DNA of 64,000 bases from Kitasatospora sp. CB01950 (lineage in GTDB: Bacteria; Actinomycetota; Actinomycetes; Streptomycetales; Streptomycetaceae). Position 1 is the first letter of the stretch, and every line of letters begins with the position of its first letter. A model generated the notes under the pieces. That model saw nothing but the letters and a program-made list of their open reading frames with translations, was not told the origin of the DNA and did no database searches. The translations under genes and the position numbers were made by a program. Below, in pieces: positions 1-8,398 of this stretch. The stretch lies in NCBI RefSeq assembly GCF_001905465.1, contig NZ_LISX01000006.1, forward strand, positions 372,001-436,000. The letters run 5' to 3'.

Positions 1-663
1 GTCAACGGGGACGCCGCGATCGACCAGTTCGTCGAGGCGGTCGAGGCCGCCGCCGAGGAAGCCGGCCCCGGCGACCGGCGGACGGTGGCGATCCACGCCC
101 AGACCGCCCGCGAGAACCAGATCGAGGCCTTCGCCCGCCTCGGCGTCATCCCGTCCTTCTTCTCGATGCACACCTACTACTGGGGCGACTGGTACCGGAA
201 GACCGTCCTCGGGCCGGAGCGGGCCGCCACCATCTCCCCCGCCCGTTGGGCCGTCGACCGGCAGATGATCTACACCTCGCACCACGACGCCCCGGTCGCC
301 CTGCCCAACTCGATCGCCATCCTGTCCAGCCAGGTCACCCGCCGCACCCGCACCGACCAGGTCGTCCTCGGCCCCGAGCAGTGCGTGTCGGCCCTGGACG
401 CGGTCAAGTCCATCACCGTCCACGCCGCCCACCAGTACTTCGAACAGGACCGCAAGGGCAGCATCGAGGTCGGCAAGCTCGCCGACCTGGTGATCCTCTC
501 CGCGAACCCGCTGACGGTCCCTCCGGAGCAGATCAAGGACATCAGGGTCGCCGAGACCATCAAGCGGGGAACCACCGTCCACTCCGCCGCCGGCACGAAG
601 ACCGACGACCCCGAGCCCGGACTCGAGGCCCCCACCGACTACCAGTGGCACGGCTGCTGCTGA
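1..663 (+). CDS. YtcJ-like amidohydrolase family protein (3' part)
   Basis: The reading frame is open from the first base and ends at a TGA, so this is the C-terminal ~220 residues of a gene that begins outside the window. It matches the end of the amidohydrolase-3 (YtcJ/NfdA-like) metal-dependent hydrolases. An IHAQT histidine segment and a TSHHDAP segment hold likely metal or catalytic residues, and the family's C-terminal signature GKLADLVILSANP is present. Such enzymes cleave amide or formamide bonds in the cytoplasm; the substrate cannot be told. A perfect hairpin follows the stop and separates it from the convergent oxygenase gene. The family call is solid, the substrate is open. Confidence 0.85.
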   Translation, partial: VNGDAAIDQFVEAVEAAAEEAGPGDRRTVAIHAQTARENQIEAFARLGVIPSFFSMHTYYWGDWYRKTVLGPERAATISPARWAVDRQMIYTSHHDAPVALPNSIAILSSQVTRRTRTDQVVLGPEQCVSALDAVKSITVHAAHQYFEQDRKGSIEVGKLADLVILSANPLTVPPEQIKDIRVAETIKRGTTVHSAAGTKTDDPEPGLEAPTDYQWHGCC

Positions 664-669
664 CGGCAC

Positions 670-704
670 GAGACCGGCGGCCGCTCCCCGGGGCCGCCGG
701 TCTC
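670..704. terminator. bidirectional intrinsic terminator between convergent genes
   Basis: Perfect 13-bp inverted repeat (arms 670-682 and 692-704, GAGACCGGCGGCC) with a 9-nt loop. It starts 7 nt after the amidohydrolase stop, and its right arm reaches the stop codon of the minus-strand oxygenase. There is no T-tract, as is usual in streptomycetes. Confidence 0.75.
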
Positions 705-1707
705 AGCGGGCAAGGACGTGGCCGTCGTCGGGGCGGTGGTCGCGGGAGCGGCGCAGGTCGGTGGTGACGTAGCTGCGCTGCAGCCAGCGGTCCGCTCCGT
801 CGTACCGTGGCCGGAAGGCGGTGCGGCCGTGCACGGTGACGCGGTTGTCGAGGACGACCAGGTCGCCGGGGGTCAGGCGCAGGGTGCGGGCGGTCGCCTC
901 GCAGGCCCGGCCGAACTCGGCGAGTGCGGCGGCGGCCCGAGGGGTGAGCGGCGTGGTGACGAGTTGGGCCATCCGGATGTCCGGGTCGTCGGCCGCGCCG
1001 AACAGCACCGGCCCGGGCTCGGGTTCGGCCCCGCTCGCGTCGGGAGCGAAGGAGGGCGGTGGCGCGGTGATGAACTCCGGTGCGAACAGGGCCTCGCGGC
1101 CGGCCGGGGTGAGCAGCGGCAGCGCTCGGCGGATGCCGGCGACGCGCATGCCGGCCGTCCCGTCGTGGTCGGCGCGCAGGCACAGGAAGACCACGTAGTC
1201 GGGCGGGTGGGGATGGAAGCCGTTCTCGCTGTGGAAAGACAGCGGCACCGACCCGGCGTTGCCGTGGAAGGACTCCTGCCCGGGCACCGGGACGACGTCC
1301 TGCACGAGGGCGCCGGCCTTCTCGGCCCGATAGGCGAGCGGCTCGCCGAGACCGCAGGCCACCATGGTGAGCAGCGCGGCCGGGACGGTGGCCCGGCGCT
1401 GCACCGAGCCGGCCACGGCCGGTGTCGGGGGCAGCGTCGCGCGATCGACGGGCAGGCCGCCGATCACCAGGGTGCCGTGCGGGCCGGAGTGCCTGCGGAA
1501 CCGGCGCAGCGCGCGGCGCAGCGGCAGCGGGAGTTCGTCCCAGGCGTCCCTGACCCGGTCCACCCACGCGGGGTCGTCGACCCGGTCGGGTCCGCCGGTG
1601 CACAGGGTGCGGGCCAGTTGCGCGCACAACTGGGCGTCGGCGGGGTCGAGTTGCCGGTCGGCGGCGGTGCCGGCGTTCCGGGTGGTGCCGGGCTTCGTCT
1701 CGGTCAT
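703..1707 (-). CDS. VioC/AsnO-type Fe(II)/2-oxoglutarate-dependent amino-acid oxygenase
   Basis: A 334-aa clavaminate-synthase-like oxygenase. The facial triad is visible as H159-x-E161 (SFHSENG) and H293 in DNRVTVHGR. R307 and R311 follow the distal histidine by 14 and 18 residues, the same spacing as the 2-oxoglutarate-binding arginines of the arginine hydroxylase VioC. The family hydroxylates the beta or gamma carbon of free or carrier-bound Arg, Asn or related amino acids, usually for peptide natural products. The ATG at 1707 is preceded by AGGAGA; the frame stays open upstream but only as a shadow of the next gene. It lies 56 bp downstream of the unassigned gene at 1764-2909, so the two probably form an operon. 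Substrate not determinable from sequence. Confidence 0.85.
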   Translation of the reverse strand: MTETKPGTTRNAGTAADRQLDPADAQLCAQLARTLCTGGPDRVDDPAWVDRVRDAWDELPLPLRRALRRFRRHSGPHGTLVIGGLPVDRATLPPTPAVAGSVQRRATVPAALLTMVACGLGEPLAYRAEKAGALVQDVVPVPGQESFHGNAGSVPLSFHSENGFHPHPPDYVVFLCLRADHDGTAGMRVAGIRRALPLLTPAGREALFAPEFITAPPPSFAPDASGAEPEPGPVLFGAADDPDIRMAQLVTTPLTPRAAAALAEFGRACEATARTLRLTPGDLVVLDNRVTVHGRTAFRPRYDGADRWLQRSYVTTDLRRSRDHRPDDGHVLAR

Positions 1708-1763
1708 CGGTCTCCTGCCGAAGGGGGCGGCGGGCGTGGGTTTCAGGCGGCGGGGCGTGGGTT

Positions 1764-2909
1764 TCAGGAGTGCCGCAGGCCGGCCACGGCGTCGGCGATG
1801 TAGTGGTCGCCGAAGCGGATCAGTGGGGCGTACTGGGCGGCGCGGCGGTGGCGCATGAGCCGCAGTTCGGCGACGGCGTTGTCGGGGCCTTCGGGCCGTT
1901 GGGCGATGGAGCGGCGCAGGTGGACCATCGAGTAGGCGAGGGTGACGTGCCGTTCCGCGTCCACGATGTCGGCTTCCAGCAGGGTGCCGCGGGTGTCGGC
2001 CAACTCCTGTGAGCGGGAGGCCAGTTGGTCGTATGTTTCGGGAAGCTCCGCCAGGAGGTCCTTCATTGCGGCCCGGAACAGTCTGTAGCCGCGGTGCTGG
2101 CGTCCGCTGAGCGGGATGTCCGTGGACGGGGGCGCCATGGTCCGGCGGATCTCCGCCATGTAGTGGTCGGCCGGGATCGTGCCGGCGTGGTGCATCGCCG
2201 CCGGAAAGCCGCGTACGTACACCGTCGCGTCCGCCATCCGGGCCAGTGCGGCCTCCACGTCGCCGCGCCGCAGGTGGCGGGTGGCGTCGGCCACGGCGTC
2301 CGCGGCGCAGACGTTGAACAGGACGTGGACCTGGTGCCCGATGAGCCAGCGGGCGCTCCACACGCTCTCCGGCGACCGGCCCGGGCCCGGGCCCGGGCCC
2401 GGGCCGGATTCGGGCACGGCCGTCGGCGGCGCGGGCTCGGGGTCGGCGCCGGGCGCCGTGCCGGTGAGGTCGAGCACCGCCTGCCGCATCCCGGCCGTCT
2501 CCAGTGCCAGGTCGGCGCCCGACAGCGGCGCTTCGCACAGGTCCTCCAGGCCGCGGTGGACGACCAGAGCGCCGTGCAGGGCGGCCTGTTGGTCCGACAG
2601 CTCCACCTCGCGGACCCGGAAGTACGACTGACTGGTCGACTCCGCCGGCACGTCCTCACCGGCCACCGCCGGGGCCGGCGCCGACAGCGCGGCCACCAAC
2701 TCCCCGGCCGTCGCGGCGACTTCCCGCAGCGCCGCACTCCGCTCGACGGGCCCCGCGTGGGTCGCCACCCCGGCCAACGCCCGCGCGGTCCGCCGCGCCG
2801 CAGCCTCGACCTCCGGCCCCAGCACCGGAGCGGGCCGCCCGCCCCGGGGTTCGCGGAAAACAGCGACGGCAGGGTGATCGGCGATCGGAGGTAAGCCCAT
2901 GGTGGACAT
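1764..2909 (-). CDS. unassigned helical protein, possibly PrnB/IDO-like heme enzyme
   Basis: A 381-aa protein I cannot assign firmly. It is mostly alpha-helical with many histidines. The middle holds a Gly-Pro run (about residues 168-176). After it comes a segment with FPAAMHHAGTIP, an RRTMAPP motif and LSGRQHRGYRLF, which resembles the paired helices of the PrnB/indole-2,3-dioxygenase-like heme proteins (DUF1864). That is a resemblance by eye only. It lies just upstream of a VioC-like oxygenase on the same strand, so both may act on one amino-acid substrate. Two ATGs (2909 and 2900) are possible; neither has a good ribosome binding site. Confidence 0.5.
   Translation of the reverse strand: MSTMGLPPIADHPAVAVFREPRGGRPAPVLGPEVEAAARRTARALAGVATHAGPVERSAALREVAATAGELVAALSAPAPAVAGEDVPAESTSQSYFRVREVELSDQQAALHGALVVHRGLEDLCEAPLSGADLALETAGMRQAVLDLTGTAPGADPEPAPPTAVPESGPGPGPGPGRSPESVWSARWLIGHQVHVLFNVCAADAVADATRHLRRGDVEAALARMADATVYVRGFPAAMHHAGTIPADHYMAEIRRTMAPPSTDIPLSGRQHRGYRLFRAAMKDLLAELPETYDQLASRSQELADTRGTLLEADIVDAERHVTLAYSMVHLRRSIAQRPEGPDNAVAELRLMRHRRAAQYAPLIRFGDHYIADAVAGLRHS
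2379..2404. repeat. CCCGGG hexanucleotide microsatellite
   Basis: About four tandem copies of a GGGCCC/CCCGGG hexamer inside the gene at 1764-2909. In the coding frame they give alternating Gly-Pro, so a change of one unit alters the linker by two residues without a frameshift. Confidence 0.8.
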
Positions 2910-3205
2910 GGTTCGCCAGAATCACGCCGCGCGAAACCTCGGTGCCCGAGAACTGACCTTCTGCGCAACGGAGTTGACCGATTCTGTCGGCGGCGGCGCG
3001 GGGATCGCCGACCGCGACGCCGACCGCGCCACCGCCGAGGCCGGCCAACTCCCGTAGCGCGAAGCGGCATCCCGCCGACACCGACGCCTGATGCGGAGCA
3101 GGCACGGTCCGCCTATGGGCGGAGGCCCGATCCGCCCGGCAGCGGACGCCGCAACAGGCCTCTGAGCAGACGTCAAGTGCCGTGCCCGAAGCCTAGGTTC
3201 GGGGC

Positions 3206-4378
3206 ATGACCAATTTTCGCCGCGCGGCCGTGACCGCCGTGGGCGCCCTCGTCCTGCCGCTGCCGGTCGTCGCCGCGGCCCCCGCCTTCGCCACCTCGCC
3301 GACGTCCGCCGCCGCCCCCGTGACGGCCGGGTTCACGGCCTCGCTGCCCCGCCCGACCGGACCGTACGCGGTCGGGCGCGACCTGCTGCACCTCGTCGAC
3401 CGGAACCGCCAGGACCCGTGGGTGCCGTCGGCGGGCGCACGGGAGTTGATGGTGTCGATGTACTACCCGGCCCGGGCCGGCAGCGGAACGCCCGCGCCCT
3501 ACATGACCACCGAGGAGGCCCGGCTGCTGCTGGCAAGGAAGGACCCGGGCACCGGCCTCCCGCCGGAGGCGCTGGCCGCCACGGGCACCTGGGCGCGGGC
3601 CGACGCGCGCCCGGCGGACGGCCCCTTCCCGCTGGTGCTGCTCTCGCCCGGCTTCACCTTCCCCCGGGCCCTGTTCAGCAGCATCGCCGAGGACCTGGCC
3701 AGCCGCGGCTACGTGGTCGCGCTGATCGACCACACCTACGAGTCCACCGGCGTCACCTTCCCGGACGGCCGGACGCTCCCCTGCGCGATCTGCGACCAGC
3801 CGCCGGAGGGCGGGCTGCCGGCCATCGCCGAGAGCCGGGCCAAGGACGCCTCGTTCGTCATCGACCGGCTGACGTCGGGCAGTTCGCCGTGGGAGTGGGC
3901 CCGACTGATCGACCGGCACCGGATCGGCATGGCCGGGCACTCGATCGGCGGTGACGCCGCCGCCGCCACCATGGCCGCCGACCGCCGGGTGCGGGCGGGC
4001 GTGAACATGGACGGCACATTCTTCGCGCCCGTCCCGGCCGGCGGACTCGGCGGGCGCCCGTTCCTGCTGTTCGGCGCCGGGATGCACGACACCCAGGGCA
4101 CGGACCCCAGCTGGGACGAGGCCTGGTCCCGCCTGGACGGCTGGAAGCGGTGGCTCACCGTCGCCGGAGCCGACCACGGCAGCTTCAGCGACCTGGGCCT
4201 GCTCGCGCAGGCCGCGGGCCGGCCCTCCGCCCCCGGGGCGATCGACCCGACGCGCGGACTGGCGATCACCCGGACGTACCTCGCCGCCTTCTTCGACCTC
4301 CAGCTGAAGGGGAAGCCGCAGCCGCTGCTGGACGGGCCGTCCCCGGACATGCCGGAGGTCGCCGTCCAACTCCCGTAG
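3206..4378 (+). CDS. secreted alpha/beta hydrolase, PAF-acetylhydrolase-like
   Basis: A 390-aa protein with a signal peptide (Arg-Arg, a hydrophobic core and an Ala-rich cleavage region ending near AFA at residues 27-29). The mature part is an alpha/beta hydrolase of the platelet-activating-factor acetylhydrolase-like type. The nucleophile elbow is GHSIGG with Ser246, the acid is probably Asp269 in VNMDG, and the histidine is His324 in GADHGS. An oxyanion segment LLSPGF lies near residue 145. These enzymes cleave short or oxidised acyl esters, and relatives degrade polyesters. The start is divergent from the gene at 2909, with a ~300-bp shared upstream region in which I see no clear promoter. 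A terminator follows 12 nt after the stop. Confidence 0.85.
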   Translation: MTNFRRAAVTAVGALVLPLPVVAAAPAFATSPTSAAAPVTAGFTASLPRPTGPYAVGRDLLHLVDRNRQDPWVPSAGARELMVSMYYPARAGSGTPAPYMTTEEARLLLARKDPGTGLPPEALAATGTWARADARPADGPFPLVLLSPGFTFPRALFSSIAEDLASRGYVVALIDHTYESTGVTFPDGRTLPCAICDQPPEGGLPAIAESRAKDASFVIDRLTSGSSPWEWARLIDRHRIGMAGHSIGGDAAAATMAADRRVRAGVNMDGTFFAPVPAGGLGGRPFLLFGAGMHDTQGTDPSWDEAWSRLDGWKRWLTVAGADHGSFSDLGLLAQAAGRPSAPGAIDPTRGLAITRTYLAAFFDLQLKGKPQPLLDGPSPDMPEVAVQLP

Positions 4379-4389
4379 AACCGACGGCC

Positions 4390-4428
4390 GGTGTCCCCGT
4401 CCGGCGGGCTCAGCCGGACGGGGACACC
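4390..4428. terminator. bidirectional terminator overlapping a coding end
   Basis: Perfect 15-bp inverted repeat (4390-4404 and 4414-4428, GGTGTCCCCGTCCGG). The left arm follows the hydrolase stop. The right arm lies inside the last codons (VSPSG) of the convergent response-regulator gene, whose stop is in the loop edge. Confidence 0.8.
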
Positions 4429-5174
4429 AGGCCCGCGTCGTAGGCGGCGATGACCAGATGGATACGGTCGCGGGCGTCCAACTTGGCCAGCAGCCGGGCG
4501 ACATGGGTCTTGGCGGTGGCGGGGGCGATGAACAGCTGCTCGGCGATCTCGGCATTGGACAGGCCCCGGCCGACCAGGATCAGGACCTCGTGCTCGCGCT
4601 CGGTGATCCCCGGCAGGCTGCGCTTCGGCGCGGCCGGGGTGGGCGCGGGCCGGTCGGTGAGGTCGGCGATCAGGCGCCGGGTGACGCTCGGCGCGATCAG
4701 CGCGTCGCCGGCGGCGACCACCCGGATCGCCGCGAGGATGTCCGTCAGCGCCATGTCCTTGACCAGGAAGCCACTCGCGCCGGCCCGCAGCGCGCCGTAG
4801 ACGTTCTCGTCGTCGTCGAAGGTGGTCAGCATCAGCACCCGCACCGGCGGGTCGGCCCTGCCCGCGCCCGCACCCGCGCCCCTGCTACCCGCACCCGCGC
4901 CCGCACCCGCGGTGAGCAGCCGGGTGGCCTCGATGCCGTCCATGCCGGGCATCCGGATGTCCATCACCACGACGTCGGGACGGACCTCCTGCGCCCGCCG
5001 GACGGCCTCGGCGCCGGTGGCCGCCTCGCCCGCGAGTTCCAGGCCGGGAGAGTGGGTGATGGCCATGCCCAGCCCGGCACGCACCAGTTCCTGGTCGTCG
5101 GCGAGCAGCACCCGGATCGCGGTGGCGGTCGCGGAGTCTGCGACGGCCGCGGCGTTAGGGTCGGCGGCCGTCAT
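4410..5174 (-). CDS. NarL/FixJ-family response regulator
   Basis: A 254-aa two-component response regulator. The receiver domain (about residues 20-160) has the acidic pocket D26-D27, the phosphoacceptor D72 in VVVMDIRMPG, the switch Thr in LMLTTF and the Lys in FLVKD. The last ~65 residues form a LuxR-type helix-turn-helix (TEREHEVLILVGRGLSNAEI). Between alpha3 and beta4 of the receiver is a low-complexity Ala-Gly insert (AGAGAGSRGAGAGAG) that the family normally lacks. The ATG overlaps the stop of the sensor kinase gene (ATGA), so both are translationally coupled. The target genes are unknown; the adjacent secreted hydrolase is convergent, not in the operon. Confidence 0.95.
   Translation of the reverse strand: MTAADPNAAAVADSATATAIRVLLADDQELVRAGLGMAITHSPGLELAGEAATGAEAVRRAQEVRPDVVVMDIRMPGMDGIEATRLLTAGAGAGAGSRGAGAGAGRADPPVRVLMLTTFDDDENVYGALRAGASGFLVKDMALTDILAAIRVVAAGDALIAPSVTRRLIADLTDRPAPTPAAPKRSLPGITEREHEVLILVGRGLSNAEIAEQLFIAPATAKTHVARLLAKLDARDRIHLVIAAYDAGLVSPSG
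4861..4911. repeat. degenerate CCCGCA/CCCGCG hexamer array in receiver domain
   Basis: About eight degenerate hexamers of CCCGCG/CCCGCA type encode the Ala-Gly insert of the response regulator. The unit length keeps the frame, so slippage would only lengthen or shorten a loop. Confidence 0.75.
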
Positions 5175-6373
5175 GCGGGCAGCCTGGCGGCGACCCGGAA
5201 GCCGCCCTCGGGGCGGGAGTTGGCGCTGAACCGGCCGTTCAGCAGCGCGACCCGCTCACGCATCCCGGCGATCCCGTACCCGGTTCCGTCGGCACGGCGA
5301 ACGGTGGCACGGCCGGGCGTACCGCCGTCGCCGTCGTCCAGCACCTCGATGGTCAATTCCTGCTCCTGGTAAGCGATGTGAACCTCGCAGCGGTCGGCGC
5401 CCGCGTGCCGCAGCACATTGGTGACCGACTCCTGGACGATCCGGAAGGCGGCCAGGTCGATCTCGGGCGGCAGCGGGCGCGGCAGCCCCTGCCAGCGTAC
5501 GTCCACCTCGACGCCGGCCTGCGCCATCGTCGCCGCCAGCCGGTCGACGGCCTCAAGTCCCGCGAGCGGTACGGCGGTCGAGGGGTTCTCGCCGGTCTCG
5601 GCGTGCCGAAGCGAGACGAGCATCCGGCGCAGGCCGGACAGCGTCTCCCGGCTGGTGGCCTCGATGGCGTCCAAGGCCCGGCGCGCCCCGGCCGGTTCCA
5701 CGTCCAGCACCATGCTCGCCGCACCGGCCTGGATCGCGATCACGCCGATGCTGTGCGCCACCACGTCGTGCAACTCCCGGGCGATCCGCAGCCGTTCGTC
5801 CGTGATCGCCTGGCGGGCGGCGTACGCTCGCAGGTCCGCGCTGTAACGGTGTTGCTGGCGAACCGAGTTGCCGATCGCCCACGGGATCGCGATGCCTGCC
5901 GCGAACGCCCCGACGGTACTCACGAGGTCGCCGGGATCGGTCACGCCGCCCCTGAGCGCCGTCACTCCGCCGAACCAGACGGCGAACTCGGCGACCCCGG
6001 CGAGCACCGAGACCCGGCCGGGGCGGACCGCCGCAAGGTAGCCGAGCAGGACGTCCATCGCCACGAACAGCGGCCACGTCCGCCCACCGAGCAGCAGCAC
6101 GACCGCCGACTCGGCCAGCAGCACCCCGAACACCTGCGCCGGCCACCGCCGGGCCCAGCACACCGGCAGCGCCAGCAGCACGGCGAGAGCCGCCCGCACG
6201 CCGAATCCCACCGCGACCGCCGGGTGCCGGAACCCGAACGGCGGGGCCATGTCGAACGTCGTCGACATGAAGAGCAGCAGCGCGAACTCCCCGGCGGCGC
6301 ACCAGCTCAGCGCCGTCCAGACCCCCGAAGGCAGTCGCCTCAGCCACGGCGCGCGCGGCACATCCCGATCCAT
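5171..6373 (-). CDS. sensor histidine kinase of the HisKA_3 type
   Basis: A 400-aa membrane sensor kinase, the partner of the overlapping response regulator. The N-terminal ~170 residues hold about five hydrophobic segments with short loops and no large extracellular domain, so it probably senses a membrane or membrane-soluble cue. The HisKA_3 domain carries the phosphoacceptor H202 in RELHDVVAHS. The ATPase domain has the N-box ESVTNVLRHAG, the DDGDGG box and GYGIAGMRERV. The start at 6373 (MDRDVP) is preferred over an upstream codon at 6454 because it leads straight into the first membrane segment. The stop overlaps the regulator start by 4 nt. Confidence 0.93.
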   Translation of the reverse strand: MDRDVPRAPWLRRLPSGVWTALSWCAAGEFALLLFMSTTFDMAPPFGFRHPAVAVGFGVRAALAVLLALPVCWARRWPAQVFGVLLAESAVVLLLGGRTWPLFVAMDVLLGYLAAVRPGRVSVLAGVAEFAVWFGGVTALRGGVTDPGDLVSTVGAFAAGIAIPWAIGNSVRQQHRYSADLRAYAARQAITDERLRIARELHDVVAHSIGVIAIQAGAASMVLDVEPAGARRALDAIEATSRETLSGLRRMLVSLRHAETGENPSTAVPLAGLEAVDRLAATMAQAGVEVDVRWQGLPRPLPPEIDLAAFRIVQESVTNVLRHAGADRCEVHIAYQEQELTIEVLDDGDGGTPGRATVRRADGTGYGIAGMRERVALLNGRFSANSRPEGGFRVAARLPA

Positions 6374-6802
6374 GCGGCGATGGTAGCCAGCCGTCCCGCC
6401 GCCGACATCCGCCCGTGGGCATACGCCCGCAGGTGGAGGGGCGTTCCTGCCCACCGCGCGGCCCGCAGGGCGAACTCGCCCGGAACGGCTCTCACTTGAA
6501 CGCGCAGAGCCGGTCGATCAACGTACGCCGCCCGCCGGTCCCCGTCCTGACGACCGTCCGAGGCACGAGCCCGGCTGCGGCGGCCGGCCGGGAGACCGGG
6601 CGTTCCTCCGTCCGGCCGCGCCCTGTGCGGCCCAGCCTGCCTGGCAGGCGGCCGCCACTGCTCCGAGCATGGACCTGGTGCGTCGATCGCGCAGCCACCT
6701 CCTCGAGTGTTCGGTCACCCGGAGCGACTGGTGCGACCGCCCCGCCGGCCGCACCCCGCTGCCGGCGTCGTCACTCCCGTTCCGGAGCCCAGCGGAGGAA
6801 GC
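6374..6802. other. divergent intergenic region
   Basis: This stretch separates the sensor kinase (minus) from the tyrosinase (plus). Only Arg-rich shadow frames are seen. The ribosome binding site AGCGGAGGAA at 6791-6800 serves the tyrosinase; no convincing -35/-10 pair or operator is visible. Confidence 0.5.
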
Positions 6803-8317
6803 ATGGCCAGCACCCCGGGAAACCCGCCCGCCGATCAGGTCGTCGCAGCGCCCACCTATTTGGCGGACATCCGCTTCTTCTTCCGGCCCGAGGACGTGGC
6901 CCACATGGGCGCCAAGGGGATCGAGCTCGGAACCTACGACGGGGTGAAGAAGAACGCGCTCGCCATCCTCGCGCAGACCTCCTCGCCGAACGCGCAGATG
7001 CCCCCGGACCAGGCCGGGAAGTGGAGCACCGAACGCTCCCAGACGTTCAAGAACTGGATCGTCAACGGCTACCCCCTCGGCACGGCGACGGGCGGCGGCC
7101 CCCCGGCGGGCGGACCGGCCCCGACCAGGCTCCGCAAGGACGTCACCACACTGACCGACGCCGAGTTCACGCTGCTGAAGACCGCGTTCAGCGGCCTGAT
7201 GGCCCGCGACCCGGCAGCGGCGGACAGCTACTTCGTCCTGGCCGGGCAGCACGGCCTCCCGGAGAGCTGGTGCCTGCACCACGAGGACCGCTTCAACCCC
7301 TGGCACCGCCAGTACCTGATCCAGTTCGAGGACGCGCTGCGCTCCGTCCCCGGCTGCGAGACGGTGACGCTCCCCTACTGGGACATCACGACCAACCTGC
7401 CGGACCGGCTCCAGCACCCGCCGCTCGACCAGTACGTCCTGCCGGCCGACCCCGGCGCCAAGGCGACGCCGCAGCCCGTCACCGGGTACTTCCCGTACAC
7501 GACCCAGCGGTTCCCCGTCGCCACCATCGCCCAGAACGTGCAGGACTTCGGGGTACTGGCCGACATCACCACCTCGCTGACCCAGTCGCTGTGGGGCACG
7601 TACAACGTGAACGGGTACCAGGACTTCTCGATCCAGGCCCACGACGGCGGCCACGGCTCGATCGGGCCGACGATGGGCGACCAGAACGTCTCGTCCTTCG
7701 ACCCGGTGTTCTGGTTCTTCCACTGCAACATCGACCGCCTCTGGCTGAGCTGGCAGACCCGCGCCCAAGCGACCACCCTGACCGGCTTCCGGTCCACCCT
7801 GGGAACCGACACCGACTGGCTCACCTCGCCGTTCAACGCCCTGCCGCCGTTCACCACGACAGCCGACCAGACGATCGAGACGACCGTCACCTACGACCGG
7901 CTGAACGTCCCCGCACCTGCGGCGCACGCCATGGAGAACGTCATGGAGAACCTGTCCGGAAGCACCGACGCCGCCAGCCCCTTCGCGTTCCGCAGCACCG
8001 ACCCCGTCTCGGTGCGGGTGAAGGGCATCGACCGGCTGAACATCCCGGGGTCGTTCGTCGTGACGCTGCTCTCGAACGACGAGCCCGTCGCGAAGCGCTT
8101 CTTCTTCCAGCCGAAGACCCCTCGGAAGTGCCCGACCTGCGTGAAGCACGGCATCATCAACCTCGACTTCCGGCTGCCGCAGGAACAGATCCTCGACCGG
8201 CAACTGTCCGTCCGCATCGACGTCCCCGGACACTCCGACGAGATCGGCACCGCCTTCCCCCTCGCCCAGGCCGGCAACCCCACCGTCAACGCGCGACTCC
8301 TGGTGCAGGACGCGTAA
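6803..8317 (+). CDS. tyrosinase / polyphenol-oxidase-like type-3 copper enzyme
   Basis: A 504-aa protein with the tyrosinase core. The CuA ligands are probably H150, H159 or H160, and H168 (SWCLHHEDRFNPWHRQ). The CuB ligands are H280 and H284 (AHDGGHG) and H307 (FFHCNIDRLW). It oxidises mono- or diphenols to quinones. It is nearly twice the length of the Streptomyces MelC2 tyrosinase (about 273 aa) and has a ~150-residue C-terminal domain, as in the longer polyphenol oxidases. No MelC1-type copper chaperone lies beside it and no signal peptide is seen. The ATG at 6803 follows GGAGGAAGC; an earlier in-frame ATG at 6707 lacks such a site. Confidence 0.9.
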   Translation: MASTPGNPPADQVVAAPTYLADIRFFFRPEDVAHMGAKGIELGTYDGVKKNALAILAQTSSPNAQMPPDQAGKWSTERSQTFKNWIVNGYPLGTATGGGPPAGGPAPTRLRKDVTTLTDAEFTLLKTAFSGLMARDPAAADSYFVLAGQHGLPESWCLHHEDRFNPWHRQYLIQFEDALRSVPGCETVTLPYWDITTNLPDRLQHPPLDQYVLPADPGAKATPQPVTGYFPYTTQRFPVATIAQNVQDFGVLADITTSLTQSLWGTYNVNGYQDFSIQAHDGGHGSIGPTMGDQNVSSFDPVFWFFHCNIDRLWLSWQTRAQATTLTGFRSTLGTDTDWLTSPFNALPPFTTTADQTIETTVTYDRLNVPAPAAHAMENVMENLSGSTDAASPFAFRSTDPVSVRVKGIDRLNIPGSFVVTLLSNDEPVAKRFFFQPKTPRKCPTCVKHGIINLDFRLPQEQILDRQLSVRIDVPGHSDEIGTAFPLAQAGNPTVNARLLVQDA

Positions 8318-8333
8318 CCGGGACCGGCCAGCC

Positions 8334-8379
8334 GATGGCGGCGCGGGCGGCGGGCAACGGCCGGACCCGCGCCGCCATC
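8334..8379. terminator. bidirectional terminator
   Basis: Perfect 14-bp inverted repeat (8334-8347 and 8366-8379, GATGGCGGCGCGGG) with an 18-nt loop. It lies between the convergent tyrosinase and the secreted-protein gene at 8399. Confidence 0.75.
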
Positions 8380-8398
8380 GACAACGGCAAGGCCGGGC

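Noticed and set aside
2379..2404. GGGCCC array as a CRISPR or replication-origin repeat
   Set aside because: Six-base units inside a coding frame, without spacers or DnaA boxes.
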